From 'Fragaria x ananassa' phyllody phytoplasma (GTDB lineage Bacteria > Bacillota_I > Bacilli_A > Acholeplasmatales > Acholeplasmataceae), in assembly GCF_018274325.1 (NCBI RefSeq), contig NZ_JAGVRH010000003.1:18059-82058 (forward strand): 64,000 nt of DNA. Direction: 5' to 3'. This document shows positions 44,521-54,317 of the stretch, one piece after another (the stretch's first letter is position 1; every line of letters begins with the position of its first letter). The notes under the pieces are model-generated. The model was not told the DNA's origin, made no database searches, and was given only the letters and a program-made list of their open reading frames with translations. Position numbers and translations under genes: made by a program.

Positions 44521-46363
44521 GTTGTTTTTCTAAATAAACCAATAAGATAGAAAGATCTACTTGGTTTACTCCTAATATTCTAGAAGCTTGTCCTAAAGTT
44601 TCTGGTTTGATAAAGTTTAATTTTTCTTTTGCTTCTTGGGATAAATTGTGAATTTCTAAATAATTGATTGTTTTAGGAATTATCTTCCCTTCTAATTTTA
44701 ATAATTTTTGAGCTTCTTTTTTGGCTTTTGCAATATACCCTTCGTATTTAATTTGTATTTCAACTTGTTCATAAATGTTTTGATCAACTTGTTTTTTTAA
44801 AAAATATTGTAATACTTGATAATTTAATTCAGGTCTTTTTAATAATTGTGATAATGTTGTTTTTCCAACAAAAGGGGAAGAATTTAAATTTTGGAGGTAA
44901 CTTAAGTTAGATTCATTAGGTAAAATTTCTAAATTTTGGGCTTTTTCTAATAATAGTTTGATCTTTTCTTTTTTGATGTTAAAATTATAGTACTTTTTAT
45001 CATCTATTAATCCTAGTTGATAACCATAATCTTTTAAACGTAAGTCAGCGTTATCATGTCTTAATAATAAACGAAATTCAGCGCGTGAAGTTAATAAACG
45101 ATAAGGTTCTTGAGTCCCTTTAGTAATTAAATCATCGATTAAAACACCAATATAAGCTTCATTTCTTTTTAAGACAAAAGCGGGTTTATTTTGCAATTTC
45201 AAAGAAGCGTTAATACCTGCCATTAATCCTTGACATGCTGCTTCTTCATAACCACTAGTTCCATTCATTTGTCCTGCGAAAAAAAGATGAGAAATTTTTT
45301 TAGTTTCTAAGTTGTGTTTTAATTGATTAGGATTGAAAACATCATATTCAATTGCATAAGCATATTTTGTAATTTCAGCATTTTGTAAACCAGGAATAGT
45401 TTTTAATATTTCGTGTTGTACGTTTTCAGGCATACTAGTTGAAAGACCTTGTAAATACATTTCATTTAAAGATAAACTTTCTGGTTCAATAAAAATTTGA
45501 TGATTATTTTTATCATAAAAACGAACTACTTTATCTTCAATAGAAGGACAATAACGTGGTCCTGCTCCTTTGGTATGACCGCCATACATAGCTGATTTTG
45601 AAAGATGTTTTTGAATTACTTGATGTGTCTTTTCGTTTGTGTGAGTTAAAAAGCAAGGTTCTTGATGATTTAGAGTTTTGATAGGACTATTGAAACTAAA
45701 AGTTTGTAAGTGATTATCTCCTAATTGAATTTGGGTTTGGGTATAATCAATTGTTGATTTTTTAATTCGGGGTGAAGTTCCTGTTTTAAGGCGAATAATT
45801 TCAAACCCTAAGTTTTTTAGTTGTTGGCTAATCCCATAAGTAGTTGGGTTGCTGTTAGGTCCAGATTCTTTTTTAGTTGAACCAATTAAAATTTGACTTG
45901 CTAAATAAGTTCCTGTAGTGATAATAACGGTTTTACTATAAATTTTTTGGCCATTTACAAGACATACACCCTTAATTTGTTTGTTTTGTATTAATAAATT
46001 GTTAACTAATCCTTCTAATAAAGTTAAATTAAAAACTTCTTTTAACATTTTTAAAATCACTTGAGGATATTTTAGTTTATCAATTTGAGCCCTTAAAGCT
46101 CTTACTGCAGGTCCTTTGGAAGAGTTAAGCATTTTAATTTGGATTTGAGTTAGATCTGCGGCTTTTCCCATAACTCCGCCTAAAGCGTCTATTTCACGGA
46201 CAACAACTCCTTTAGCAGGTCCGCCGATAGAAGGGTTACACGGTAAAGAAGCAACTTGACTCAAAGAACCAGAAATTAACAAGGTTTTATGTTTTTTAGC
46301 TAGCGCTAAAGCGGCTTCTATTCCTGCATGTCCTGCTCCGATAACAATGCCATCATAAATCAT
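44507..46363 (-). CDS. mnmG: tRNA uridine-34 modification enzyme MnmG (GidA)
   Basis: FAD-dependent subunit that works with MnmE to make the cmnm5 side chain on wobble uridines. [10 protein letters not shown] (about 8-17) binds FAD, and [17 protein letters not shown] and [11 protein letters not shown] are family hallmarks. 618 residues, full length. On the minus strand AGAAAGGA lies nine bases before the ATG. mnmE is not in this window. Confidence 0.97.
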   Translation of the reverse strand: MIYDGIVIGAGHAGIEAALALAKKHKTLLISGSLSQVASLPCNPSIGGPAKGVVVREIDALGGVMGKAADLTQIQIKMLNSSKGPAVRALRAQIDKLKYPQVILKMLKEVFNLTLLEGLVNNLLIQNKQIKGVCLVNGQKIYSKTVIITTGTYLASQILIGSTKKESGPNSNPTTYGISQQLKNLGFEIIRLKTGTSPRIKKSTIDYTQTQIQLGDNHLQTFSFNSPIKTLNHQEPCFLTHTNEKTHQVIQKHLSKSAMYGGHTKGAGPRYCPSIEDKVVRFYDKNNHQIFIEPESLSLNEMYLQGLSTSMPENVQHEILKTIPGLQNAEITKYAYAIEYDVFNPNQLKHNLETKKISHLFFAGQMNGTSGYEEAACQGLMAGINASLKLQNKPAFVLKRNEAYIGVLIDDLITKGTQEPYRLLTSRAEFRLLLRHDNADLRLKDYGYQLGLIDDKKYYNFNIKKEKIKLLLEKAQNLEILPNESNLSYLQNLNSSPFVGKTTLSQLLKRPELNYQVLQYFLKKQVDQNIYEQVEIQIKYEGYIAKAKKEAQKLLKLEGKIIPKTINYLEIHNLSQEAKEKLNFIKPETLGQASRILGVNQVDLSILLVYLEKQHALL

Positions 46364-46409
46364 TTGAAATAATCCTTTCTTTTTGAAACGATGATTTTTT
46401 TTTAGTTAT

Positions 46410-47069
46410 TTAATTATTATTTTTGTCATTTTCGTTTTGAATGTATTGTGAATAAGAAGGATTATAATTTTTTTGCTTTTCTAAAAGTTCTTCAAAAAAT
46501 GATTCTCCTAAAAATTGTTTAATTTCTTTTAAGGTTGTTTGAAATTTTTGATCTTTAAATGAAGATAAATTTTTTTGTTGATTTTTAATCCAATAATTTA
46601 TTAAAAAGATGATGGTTAATAAAATAATGAAAGGGATAAAAAGTAATGTTTTATTTGTTATTTTACTAATGATGAAAAAAATTATGAATGAAAGAGGAAG
46701 AAAAGTAGTTAAAAAAATAATTTTAATTCGATTAATTAAGTTGATTTCCTTGTAATAAATTTGCATGATAAAGTCTAACCAAATAACATTTATTTCTTTC
46801 TTATATAAAGGTTGAAAATTATGATAATATTCTTGGTCAATTAAAAGACGATAAACCTCCTTATCAGCTGTCCAAATGGCAAATTGTCTTGATTGAAAAA
46901 GATTATCGTAATATTTGCTTTGTGATAAATAATAAAACTCTATTTTAATTTTTTCTCCTTTTAATGTTGTTTCTTCTATTAAAAAAGGTTCTCCTTGTAA
47001 AGAATGATGAAAATTAGTTAATAATTTTAACTGTTTTTTTTCGTTTTGTTTAAAAAACAACCAATTCAT
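46410..47069 (-). CDS. Hypothetical protein with two central membrane helices
   Basis: 219 residues; I do not recognise a family. A soluble N-terminal part (1-115) is followed by two adjacent hydrophobic helices (about 118-137 and 141-161) and a polar, Lys- and Asn-rich C-terminal tail. Both ends would face the same side of the membrane. It lies 46 bases upstream of mnmG on the same strand, so it may be the first gene of that operon. Codon use matches the surrounding genes. It is probably real and lineage-specific. Confidence 0.6.
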   Translation of the reverse strand: MNWLFFKQNEKKQLKLLTNFHHSLQGEPFLIEETTLKGEKIKIEFYYLSQSKYYDNLFQSRQFAIWTADKEVYRLLIDQEYYHNFQPLYKKEINVIWLDFIMQIYYKEINLINRIKIIFLTTFLPLSFIIFFIISKITNKTLLFIPFIILLTIIFLINYWIKNQQKNLSSFKDQKFQTTLKEIKQFLGESFFEELLEKQKNYNPSYSQYIQNENDKNNN

Positions 47070-47387
47070 ATAATACCTTAATTTCTTTTATTTAAAGATG
47101 TTGTTAATATCTATTTTTTTATGCTTTTTTTAGATTAAATAATTATTTTTTCTTTTTTATTTCCTGATTTAATTTCTTTTATTGTGTTGCTTTGTGTTGT
47201 TTTAATGTAACCAGTATTATGGATATTAAGTGCATAAGTGATTTTATTAAATATAATTACAATTTTAAAAACGTTATCAAATGACAAAAAAAATTAAATT
47301 ATTTTTTTTTGGATTTTGTTTGGATAATTTTATACAAAAATTAAAATTCTTTGATTTATTTTTTAATTATTTTAGTTTTCAAATAAC

Positions 47388-47490
47388 CTTTTCAAACCTT
47401 ATCACCCACATAATAAAAAAACTTATGGCTGCTTCAATCAAGTCCTGACCAAATTCATTTCTTTATTATTGAATAATAAGGTTTGAAAAG
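47388..47490 (-). ncRNA. ffs: Signal recognition particle RNA (4.5S type)
   Basis: On the minus strand the core reads GGTCAGG, ten variable bases, then AGCAGCCATAAG; this matches the conserved domain IV of bacterial SRP RNA position by position. The whole forms a rod: a 15-bp perfect end stem (47388-47402 with 47476-47490), a second helix (about 47410-47417 with 47462-47469) and the core hairpin. Total about 103 nt. The apical part reads ACUUGAUUGA instead of the E. coli UCCGGAAGGA, so the GGAA tetraloop is missing. Promoter and terminator are not clear. Confidence 0.88.
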
Positions 47491-47829
47491 AATATTTAAT
47501 AATAAAATATGTAAAAATATTCTAATTTTGTATTATTTTTAAGAATTTATATTATTTAAAAAGCACATTATTATTATAAACTTTTTTTTCTTTTTATGCA
47601 AATTTTTATGTAAATAAAATTTTTTTAAATTTTAAAATATGAAAATTTATGAAGTTTACTTTTTTTATTTATCAGCATTTATCTGCAATAAAATCATCTG
47701 ATTTCACATATATTATTTTTTTGGTGATTATTTTATTATTGGTGTTTTTTGATAAAATAAATATCAGATTTTGATTATTTTATTTTATTTTATGTTATAA
47801 TAATTATTGTTATAATTTTAGTGTTGATT
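47491..47829. other. Non-coding gap between ffs and tRNA-Arg
   Basis: Very AT-rich, with stops in all frames. It must hold the upstream region of ffs (minus strand) and of tRNA-Arg (plus strand). A small palindrome AAATCA/TGATTT is near 47690-47705. The companion gap 47070-47387, between the hypothetical gene and ffs, shows no gene or strong structure. Confidence 0.6.
47771..47816 (+). promoter_or_regulatory. Promoter region of tRNA-Arg
   Basis: Two TATAAT boxes, at 47796-47801 and 47811-47816. TTGATT at 47771-47776 is 19 bases before the first. The second box would start transcription within a few bases of the tRNA. Confidence 0.5.
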
Positions 47830-47906
<77 letters not shown>

Positions 47907-48025
47907 TATATTTTTTTTATTTACTATTTTACTTTTATTTTATTTTTTTATTTTTATTTCGGTATTTCAATATTATTTCAACATTTTCAAAATGTTTAAT
48001 CAAAAATAAGGAAATGTAAAATTTC

Positions 48026-49066
48026 ATGGGATCTTATCTTGAATGGTTAATACCTTTTTTATTAATTTTGTTAATTATTGTTATTATTTGTATAGGTATT
48101 ATTTGTTGTAAGCTTTTTGCAAAAACACAAACACCCGAAATAAATATTCAAAATATTTTAAAACAATATTTTTTAGAATCAGAATCAAGAGTCATTGATA
48201 GATTAGATCTTAAAATCAATAATTTAACTCATCAAAGTCAAGATAGTTTAACAAAAGAAATTAAAGATACTAAGCAACATTTGATTAATAATCTGGAAAA
48301 TTCATTAAAAGTTTTAAGAGAACAAAATGTTACTGGTTTTCAAGAAGTGCAAAATATTCATAAATTATTGTGTCAAAACGATAAAATAGGTCAAGCTGGT
48401 GAATTTTTATTAACTCGTATTTTGGAAAATATCATTCAAATGAAAGATAAACTAATTTTTGAAAAACAATTTTTAATGAAAAAAACTAACATTCATGGTC
48501 AACGTTTAAGGGTAGATGTTATGTGTAAAGGTCATGGTAAATTTGTTCAAATTCCCATTGACTCTAAATTCCCTACTACAGATTTTTTAGCATATATGAA
48601 TAACGCCGAAAATCAAACCGTTTTAAAAAAGCGTTTTTTTGATCACGTTAAAGCAAGGATTAAAGAAACTGAAAAATATGTTAGTAAAGAAGATCATGCC
48701 CCTTATGCTATCATGTTTGTTCCTTCTGAAAGTATTTTTTCACAAATTAATTTAGATGAAGAAATTATATCATATGCTTTTAAAAGAAATGTTATTATAA
48801 CCAGTCCTTCTATTTTATTAGCTATTTTAAATTCTGTAGATTATTATTTTCAGATCTTTGAAAGTGTTCAAGATAATGAAGAAAAATTTGATTGCATTGA
48901 TAATGTTTTACAAGCGATGAAAAACTTTGATAAAGTGTTTATTAACGATTTTAAAACAGCTTTAGAAAAAGTATTAAAAGTTCTTGATGACATACAAATA
49001 AAAGAAAAAACTTTAGAAAAACGTTATCAAAAATTATTAGAATTACGCAAAAAAGAAAATGATTAG
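48026..49066 (+). CDS. rmuC: DNA recombination protein RmuC
   Basis: 346 residues: an N-terminal membrane anchor (about 8-30), a coiled coil (about 40-110) and the RmuC domain (about 120-320). The domain has RLRVDVMCKGHGKFVQIPIDSKFP and VPSESIFSQI, whose nuclease-like fold includes the D...K core. RmuC limits inversions between short repeats in E. coli. TAAGGAA lies 12 bases before the ATG. It is monocistronic after tRNA-Arg. Confidence 0.88.
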   Translation: MGSYLEWLIPFLLILLIIVIICIGIICCKLFAKTQTPEINIQNILKQYFLESESRVIDRLDLKINNLTHQSQDSLTKEIKDTKQHLINNLENSLKVLREQNVTGFQEVQNIHKLLCQNDKIGQAGEFLLTRILENIIQMKDKLIFEKQFLMKKTNIHGQRLRVDVMCKGHGKFVQIPIDSKFPTTDFLAYMNNAENQTVLKKRFFDHVKARIKETEKYVSKEDHAPYAIMFVPSESIFSQINLDEEIISYAFKRNVIITSPSILLAILNSVDYYFQIFESVQDNEEKFDCIDNVLQAMKNFDKVFINDFKTALEKVLKVLDDIQIKEKTLEKRYQKLLELRKKEND

Positions 49067-49467
49067 TAATTATTGGAACCAAAACAAAAAAATAATTAAT
49101 TTTTAAAATTTTGCAAATACCCTTCTTCCTTGTTTCTTTTGTTTTGTTGCAATAAAGTTAATAATTTTTAAGTTATTGTAATTATTGTAAAATGTAAAAT
49201 AAATGATATTTTTGTTTTTTTTGATATTATCTTTTGTTTTATGTTGTAATTATTTTGCAAATATTGTTTCTACTTGTTATATAATATACATGGATACTTG
49301 ATGTTTTTTAATATCTTGTTTTATCTGCTATTTATTTAATATATATATATATATATATTCTTATAGTTGCATTTTAAATTTATTTTTAAAAATAATTTAT
49401 AGATGTATCTATTTGACTATATTTAAGATAATCTTATTTTTTAACTTAAAAAATTAAAGGATGTTAT
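49067..49467. other. Gene-free AT-rich stretch with a TA repeat
   Basis: No coding sequence is seen. A run of alternating TA spans about 49339-49357. A candidate promoter, TTGCAA (49255-49260) and TATAAT (49280-49285) with a 19-base spacer, points rightward to the broken small gene at 49468. Confidence 0.5.
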
Positions 49468-49667
49468 TTGAGTTTTCCGTTTAAATCAAAATATAATAAT
49501 TACCTCATCATTAGTATTTCGATATTATCTATTTTTGGTCTGGTTTGTGTTTTTTTATTATCAAAATAATTCTTAAAAATGAAAGTATTACAGAAGAAAC
49601 TTCTTATGAAAGTATTTCTTCTGAGGTTCCAGAAATTTTTTATGATTCAAATGCACAAATGAATTAA
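49468..49667 (+). pseudogene. Frameshifted small single-helix membrane or secreted protein
   Basis: AAAGGA (49456-49461) is six bases before a TTG that opens a 33-codon frame ending in a hydrophobic helix (YLIISISILSIFGLVCVFLL). It stops at 49569. In the -1 frame, reading continues across the run of four A at 49564-49566 into a 34-codon acidic, Ser/Glu-rich tail ending at 49667. Loss of one A would explain this. Restored, it is a 66-residue protein with an N-terminal anchor or signal peptide and a polar tail. I do not recognise it. It is followed by a strong terminator. Confidence 0.45.
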
Positions 49668-49816
49668 CGAAATTGGTATATAAAACAGATAAAACATTCT
49701 AAAACAATCAAAAAATATGCCTAATAAAACCATTTTTGCCCTTAAAAAGAAAAAATTAAAAATTTAATTTATTGGGTTTAAATTTTTAATAAATTATATC
49801 AATATTGTGTTTTTAT

Positions 49817-49850
49817 AAAAGCTAATCTTAGATAGATTAGCTTTTCAATT
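49817..49850 (+). terminator. Strong intrinsic terminator
   Basis: AAAAGCTAATCT (49817-49828) pairs perfectly with AGATTAGCTTTT (49834-49845) around a five-base loop, with T-rich sequence after it. It implies a transcript coming from the left, where only the broken small gene is visible. Confidence 0.85.
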
Positions 49851-50004
49851 TTTTTATTTTAAAATGAATAATATTAAATATTTATTTCAATAAATAAACA
49901 ACTAAAAAGAAAACTATTTTATATTGAATGTAATTAAGATAAATATCTTGTTTTTTTATTTTTCGATAATGTTAATTTATATTTTTTTTGTTTTTTCATT
50001 GTCT

Positions 50005-50080
50005 GAGGGATTGAAAAAATAAAAAAAACTTTTAAAATACGTTACATTAATTATTAAAAATATTTTGTGCATTATCCCTC
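50005..50080. repeat. Inverted repeat GAGGGAT/ATCCCTC before rny
   Basis: GAGGGAT (50005-50011) and ATCCCTC (50074-50080) bracket 62 bases of nearly pure A/T. GC-rich complementary islands stand out in this composition. They could close a small structured RNA or leader element. No known riboswitch consensus was recognised. The rest of 49851-50186 contains only the rny promoter. Confidence 0.4.
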
Positions 50081-50122
50081 GTGTTTCCTAAATTATATAA
50101 AACAATTATTTTACATACATTT

Positions 50123-50150
50123 TTGTGTTTGTGTTTTTTTGATTTATAAT
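50123..50150 (+). promoter_or_regulatory. Promoter for rny-ymdB
   Basis: TTGTGT (50123-50128), 16-base spacer, TATAAT (50145-50150), 37 bases before the rny start codon. Confidence 0.6.
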
Positions 50151-50186
50151 AAATTTATAAATAAAGAAGGAAGTTATTAATATAAC

Positions 50187-51761
50187 ATGAACCCTTTAAG
50201 TTGTTTCCCCACGTTGTTATTTTATTTTGTTGTTTTTTCTTTAGGTGTTCTAATAGGTTATTTATTTTATTCTTTTTTTAATTTAAAAAAAATATATCAA
50301 GAGCAACAAAAATTTGAACAACAAGTTAAAGATAAATTGGATAATTTGCATCAATATGAAAAAGAATTGATTCAAAATGCTAAAATGGAAATATTTTCTT
50401 TGCAAAAGAAAATGGAACATGATTTGCATGAAAGAACTAAAATAATAATTAATTTAGAAAAAAAGAATAATCGTCGTGAAGAGTTATTTAATAATAGAAC
50501 TGAAAATTTAAACAAAAGAGAACAATATTTAGATGTTAAACAGCAAGCTATTATTAATGATCAAAAAAAACTAGAAACACAGATCAAAAAACAAGAAATT
50601 ATTTTACAAAATCAAAAAATAAAATTAGAACAAATTGCTTTTTTAAATCACGAAGAAGCTTATGATATCATCATGAATGAAGTTAGGGATAATTCTGCTA
50701 ACGAAATTATTGCATATATAAAAAAAGAACAAGAAAAAGCTAAATTAGAAGTGTCAAAAAAAGCTAAAATGCTTTTAGTTTTATCAATGCAAAAATATGC
50801 TAGCGATATTACAGGAGAAAAAAACATCAGTGTCGTTGATATTCCCAATGAAAATATGAAGGGTCGTATTATTGGACGCCAAGGACGAAATATTAAAACT
50901 TTAGAAGATTTAACCGGGGTAGATTTAATTATAGATGATTCACCTACTACAGTAGTTTTAAGTAGTTTTGATCCGGTTAGAAGGGAAATTGCTAAAAAAA
51001 CTTTAGAATTATTGATTTCTGATGGTCGAATTCATCCTTCTAGAATTGAAAAAGCATTAGAAAAAGCGATTTTAGAAGTTGATAATTTTATCAAAGAAAT
51101 GGGTGAAGAAGCTGTTTTCATTACTAAAATAGGCGAAGTGCACCCTGATTTGATTCAAGTTTTAGGAAAACTTCATTTTCGTGTTAGTTATGGCCAGAAT
51201 GTATTAAAACATTCTTTGGAAGTAGCCTTTTTAGCAGGAAAACTTGCTTCAGAAATTGGAGAAAATGAAATTTTGGCCAGACGAGCTGGTCTTTTTCACG
51301 ATATAGGAAAAGCTTTAAATCACGAAACAGAAGGAAGTCATGTTGAAATTGGAGTTTCTTTGGCCAATAAATATCAAGAAAAAAGAGAAGTTATTGATGC
51401 TATAGCTTCTCACCATGAAGATCAACCTCCTCAAACCATTATTGCTGCTTTAGTTGCTATCGCAGATACTCTAAGTTCTGCAAGACCTGGAGCTCGTAAA
51501 GAATCTATAGAAAATTATATTAAAAGATTAACTCAATTAGAAAATATAGCGAATTCTATCAAAGGAGTCGCTCAATCTTATGCTATGCAAGCTGGACGCG
51601 AAATCAGAGTTATTGTCAAACCCGAAAAAGTAGCCGATGATTTTATTTTTCATACTGCACGTACTATTAAAGAAAAAATAGAACAAGACGTTAATTATAA
51701 CGGCGTTATTAAAGTTACTGTTATCAGAGAAATAAGAGCTATTGAAATAGCTAAATTATGA
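50187..51761 (+). CDS. rny: Ribonuclease Y
   Basis: Membrane-anchored endoribonuclease that starts mRNA decay in Firmicutes. The 524-residue product has an N-terminal helix (about 8-30), a long coiled coil (about 35-200), a KH domain with GRIIGRQGRNIKTLEDLTG (about 227-245) and an HD domain with HDIGKALNHE (about 371-380). AGAAGGAAG precedes the ATG. ymdB follows 21 bases downstream, as in Bacillus. Together with PNPase it gives the organism a Firmicute-type RNA degradation set. Confidence 0.97.
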   Translation: MNPLSCFPTLLFYFVVFSLGVLIGYLFYSFFNLKKIYQEQQKFEQQVKDKLDNLHQYEKELIQNAKMEIFSLQKKMEHDLHERTKIIINLEKKNNRREELFNNRTENLNKREQYLDVKQQAIINDQKKLETQIKKQEIILQNQKIKLEQIAFLNHEEAYDIIMNEVRDNSANEIIAYIKKEQEKAKLEVSKKAKMLLVLSMQKYASDITGEKNISVVDIPNENMKGRIIGRQGRNIKTLEDLTGVDLIIDDSPTTVVLSSFDPVRREIAKKTLELLISDGRIHPSRIEKALEKAILEVDNFIKEMGEEAVFITKIGEVHPDLIQVLGKLHFRVSYGQNVLKHSLEVAFLAGKLASEIGENEILARRAGLFHDIGKALNHETEGSHVEIGVSLANKYQEKREVIDAIASHHEDQPPQTIIAALVAIADTLSSARPGARKESIENYIKRLTQLENIANSIKGVAQSYAMQAGREIRVIVKPEKVADDFIFHTARTIKEKIEQDVNYNGVIKVTVIREIRAIEIAKL

Positions 51762-51782
51762 TTATTTACAGGAGATTTTATT

Positions 51783-52550
51783 ATGAAAATAATATTTATT
51801 GGAGATATTTACGGCAAACTTGGAGTTGATTATTTTGCAGAAAATGTCGATTTTTTAAAAAAAACTTATCAACCTAATTTTATTATCGTAAATGCTGAAA
51901 ACGCTGATAATGGAGCTGGTTTAAGTTATAAAATTTATCAAAAATTGCAAAAATTAGGCGTTAATTTAATTACCATGGGAAATCACATTTGGAAAAATAA
52001 ACAAATTAAAAATTTCATTGATAAATCTAATGTAATAAGACCTGTTAACGACATTCAACAATCATCAGGTCAAGGTTATAAAATTGTTGATTGCGTGGAT
52101 AAAAAAATTTTAGTTATGAATGCTTTAGGGCGTGTTTTTATTAATTCAAAACTTTATTGTCCTTTTAAAACAATTGAAAATGTTTTAGAACAAAATAAAT
52201 TCAAATATGATTTTTCTTTTTTAGATTTTCATGCAGAAGCTACTAGTGAAAAAATAGCTCTTACTCATTATTTTGATGGCCGTATTAATGCCATTGTAGG
52301 CACTCATACTCACGTACAAACTAATGATGAACGACTTTTCCCTCGCGAAACTCTTTATATTTCGGATGTAGGAATGACAGGTGCTAAAGATGGTGTTATA
52401 GGTAAAAAAAAAGAACCTATCATTAAATCTTTTTTAGGAAATAAAGTATTATTTAGACCTAATGCACAAGGAAAAAGGCAATTAAATGGAGTAGTTGTCA
52501 CTTTGCATCCAGAAAAAAAAATTGAAAAAATTAATTTATCAGAAGAATAG
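51783..52550 (+). CDS. ymdB: YmdB-type metallophosphoesterase
   Basis: 255 residues, TIGR00282-type. Metal-binding motifs are intact: GDIYG (about 6-10), NAENADNG (about 37-44), GNHIW (about 66-70) and GTHTHVQT (about 174-181). Homologues hydrolyse 2',3'-cyclic nucleotides and influence gene expression in Bacillus; the substrate here is inferred. TACAGGAGA lies before the ATG. It is coupled in location to rny, which suggests a shared role in RNA turnover. Confidence 0.9.
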   Translation: MKIIFIGDIYGKLGVDYFAENVDFLKKTYQPNFIIVNAENADNGAGLSYKIYQKLQKLGVNLITMGNHIWKNKQIKNFIDKSNVIRPVNDIQQSSGQGYKIVDCVDKKILVMNALGRVFINSKLYCPFKTIENVLEQNKFKYDFSFLDFHAEATSEKIALTHYFDGRINAIVGTHTHVQTNDERLFPRETLYISDVGMTGAKDGVIGKKKEPIIKSFLGNKVLFRPNAQGKRQLNGVVVTLHPEKKIEKINLSEE

Positions 52551-52655
52551 GAGAATAATTAGTAAATATTTTTTTATATATAACTTGTGCAAAAACGAAT
52601 TATAAAAATAATATTTGACAACACAAAAGTTATCTATTGTTACAAGGAAATTTTT

Positions 52656-53525
52656 ATGAAAAAAATAGTTGCTATTGCAGGCCCTACTGCTTCAGGAAAG
52701 ACAGATCTTTCTATTAAATTAGCTAAACAATTTAATTTTGAAATTATCAATTGTGATTCTACTCAAATGTACCAATATTATAATATCGGAACTGCTAAAA
52801 TTAAAAAAGAAGAAATGGAAGGCAATCAACACCATCTTTTAGATTTTCTCTCACCTGAAAATGATTATAGTATTTATCATTTTCAAAGAGATGCTCGTCA
52901 AAAAATTTCTACCATTGATTTACCATTATTTGTCGGAGGTAGTGGCTTATATCTTAAATCAGTTCTTTTTGATTATGAGTTAAGTTGTAAACCATTAATA
53001 AAACAAAAATTTACTAATGGTGATTTGGAAAATATGCTTAGAATTATCAAAAAAAAAGATCCTCAATTAGTTTTAGATGTAAAAAATCCTTTACGTATTA
53101 TTAATGCTTATTATGATATTCTTTCAGGTGATTTAAGATCTAAAAAAAATAAAAAAAATTCTCCTTTATACTCTTTTTTAATTTTGTATCTTGATATTGA
53201 TCGCCAATTTTTAAAAAACAGGGTTATTTTGAGGTTAGAAAACATGTTAAAAAATGGTTTTATAGAAGAAGTAAAATTTCTTTTAACTAAATTTCCTAAA
53301 GCTAATTTTAATATTATTGGTTATCGCGAAATTAAATGTTTTTTAGAAGGGAAATTTAGTTTAGATGAAGCTAAATGTTTAATTATTCAAAAAACAATGC
53401 AATATGCTAAAAGGCAAAAAAATTGGTTTCAAAATCAAATGAAACCTGTTATTTTAGATGCTTTATCCCCTTTTTTAGAACAAATAGCTTTTCAGATGAT
53501 TAGTAATTTTATAAAAAAAACTTAA
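52656..53525 (+). CDS. miaA: tRNA dimethylallyltransferase MiaA
   Basis: Adds an isopentenyl group to A37 of tRNAs reading UNN codons. The P-loop GPTASGKTD is at about 8-16 and NCDSTQMY at about 35-42. The frame opens at 52587, but AAGGA at 52644-52648 supports the ATG at 52656, which gives the normal start MKKIVAIAGPTASGKT and 289 residues. A TTGACA at 52615-52620 may be part of a promoter but lacks a good -10 box. efp follows after 28 bases. Confidence 0.94.
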   Translation: MKKIVAIAGPTASGKTDLSIKLAKQFNFEIINCDSTQMYQYYNIGTAKIKKEEMEGNQHHLLDFLSPENDYSIYHFQRDARQKISTIDLPLFVGGSGLYLKSVLFDYELSCKPLIKQKFTNGDLENMLRIIKKKDPQLVLDVKNPLRIINAYYDILSGDLRSKKNKKNSPLYSFLILYLDIDRQFLKNRVILRLENMLKNGFIEEVKFLLTKFPKANFNIIGYREIKCFLEGKFSLDEAKCLIIQKTMQYAKRQKNWFQNQMKPVILDALSPFLEQIAFQMISNFIKKT

Positions 53526-53553
53526 TCTATATTAATTCGGAGGTTTAATAAAT

Positions 53554-54123
53554 ATGATTAATACAAATGATTTTAAAACAGGTCAAACAATTAAATCTAA
53601 TAATCAAATTTATCAAATATTGGAATTTTTACATGTTAAACCTGGTAAAGGAGCTGCTTTTGTACGAACTAAATTGAGAAATTTAAGAACTGGAAGTGTA
53701 ATTGATCATACTTTTAATGCAGGAATTAAATTAGAACCTGTTTTAATTAATAAAGTTAAAATGCAGTTTCTTTATACTTTTGAAGAAAAATATGTTTTTA
53801 TTAATACTCAAAATTATGAACAATTAGAAATCGATAAAGAACAAGTACAAAAATATCTCCAATATTTTTATGAAGGTTTGTTTGTAGAAATTATTTTTTA
53901 TGAAAATAATGAAATTTTAGGAATTAGTCTTCCTAATAAAATTTCTTTAAAAGTGACTTATACAGAGCCTGGTGTTAAAGGAGATACTAAAACCACTTCA
54001 TTAAAAGATGCAACTTTGGAAACAGGATTAGTGGTTAAAGTCCCTCTTTTTATTAATATAGGAGAAAATATTATTGTCAACACTGAAACAGGACTTTATT
54101 TATCGAGAGATAATGGTAAATAA
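53554..54123 (+). CDS. efp: Elongation factor P
   Basis: Relieves ribosome stalling at polyproline. 189 residues with three beta-barrel domains. The loop KPGKGAAF carries Lys32, the residue that is modified in many bacteria. The C-terminal signature region with GVKGDT and a long VTYTEPGVKGDTKTTSLK-like stretch is intact. CGGAGG lies about ten bases before the ATG. No EF-P modification gene (epmA, or ymfI-like) is present nearby. Confidence 0.95.
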   Translation: MINTNDFKTGQTIKSNNQIYQILEFLHVKPGKGAAFVRTKLRNLRTGSVIDHTFNAGIKLEPVLINKVKMQFLYTFEEKYVFINTQNYEQLEIDKEQVQKYLQYFYEGLFVEIIFYENNEILGISLPNKISLKVTYTEPGVKGDTKTTSLKDATLETGLVVKVPLFINIGENIIVNTETGLYLSRDNGK

Positions 54124-54168
54124 TTTTATTGTTTTTTTAATTGTTGTATGCACATAGATTTATTTTTT

Positions 54169-54196
54169 TTGACAATATATTTGATTATATGATAAT
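54169..54196 (+). promoter_or_regulatory. Promoter for the gene at 54318
   Basis: Perfect TTGACA (54169-54174), 16-base spacer, GATAAT (54191-54196). It lies 120 bases before the start codon, implying a leader of about 110 bases. Confidence 0.65.
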
Positions 54197-54317
54197 AATA
54201 TCTATTATAAACCTTTATTTTTAGAGTAACATTTTTTTTGTTAATTTATTTTTTTAAATATGTAAATGAAAATTTGCTTTATAAAAGTTAAAAAGAAAGC
54301 AAAGGAAATCGAATATT

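Noticed and set aside
49339..49357. TA dinucleotide run as a regulatory or phase-variable repeat
   Set aside because: It lies far from any intact gene and such runs are expected in this composition.
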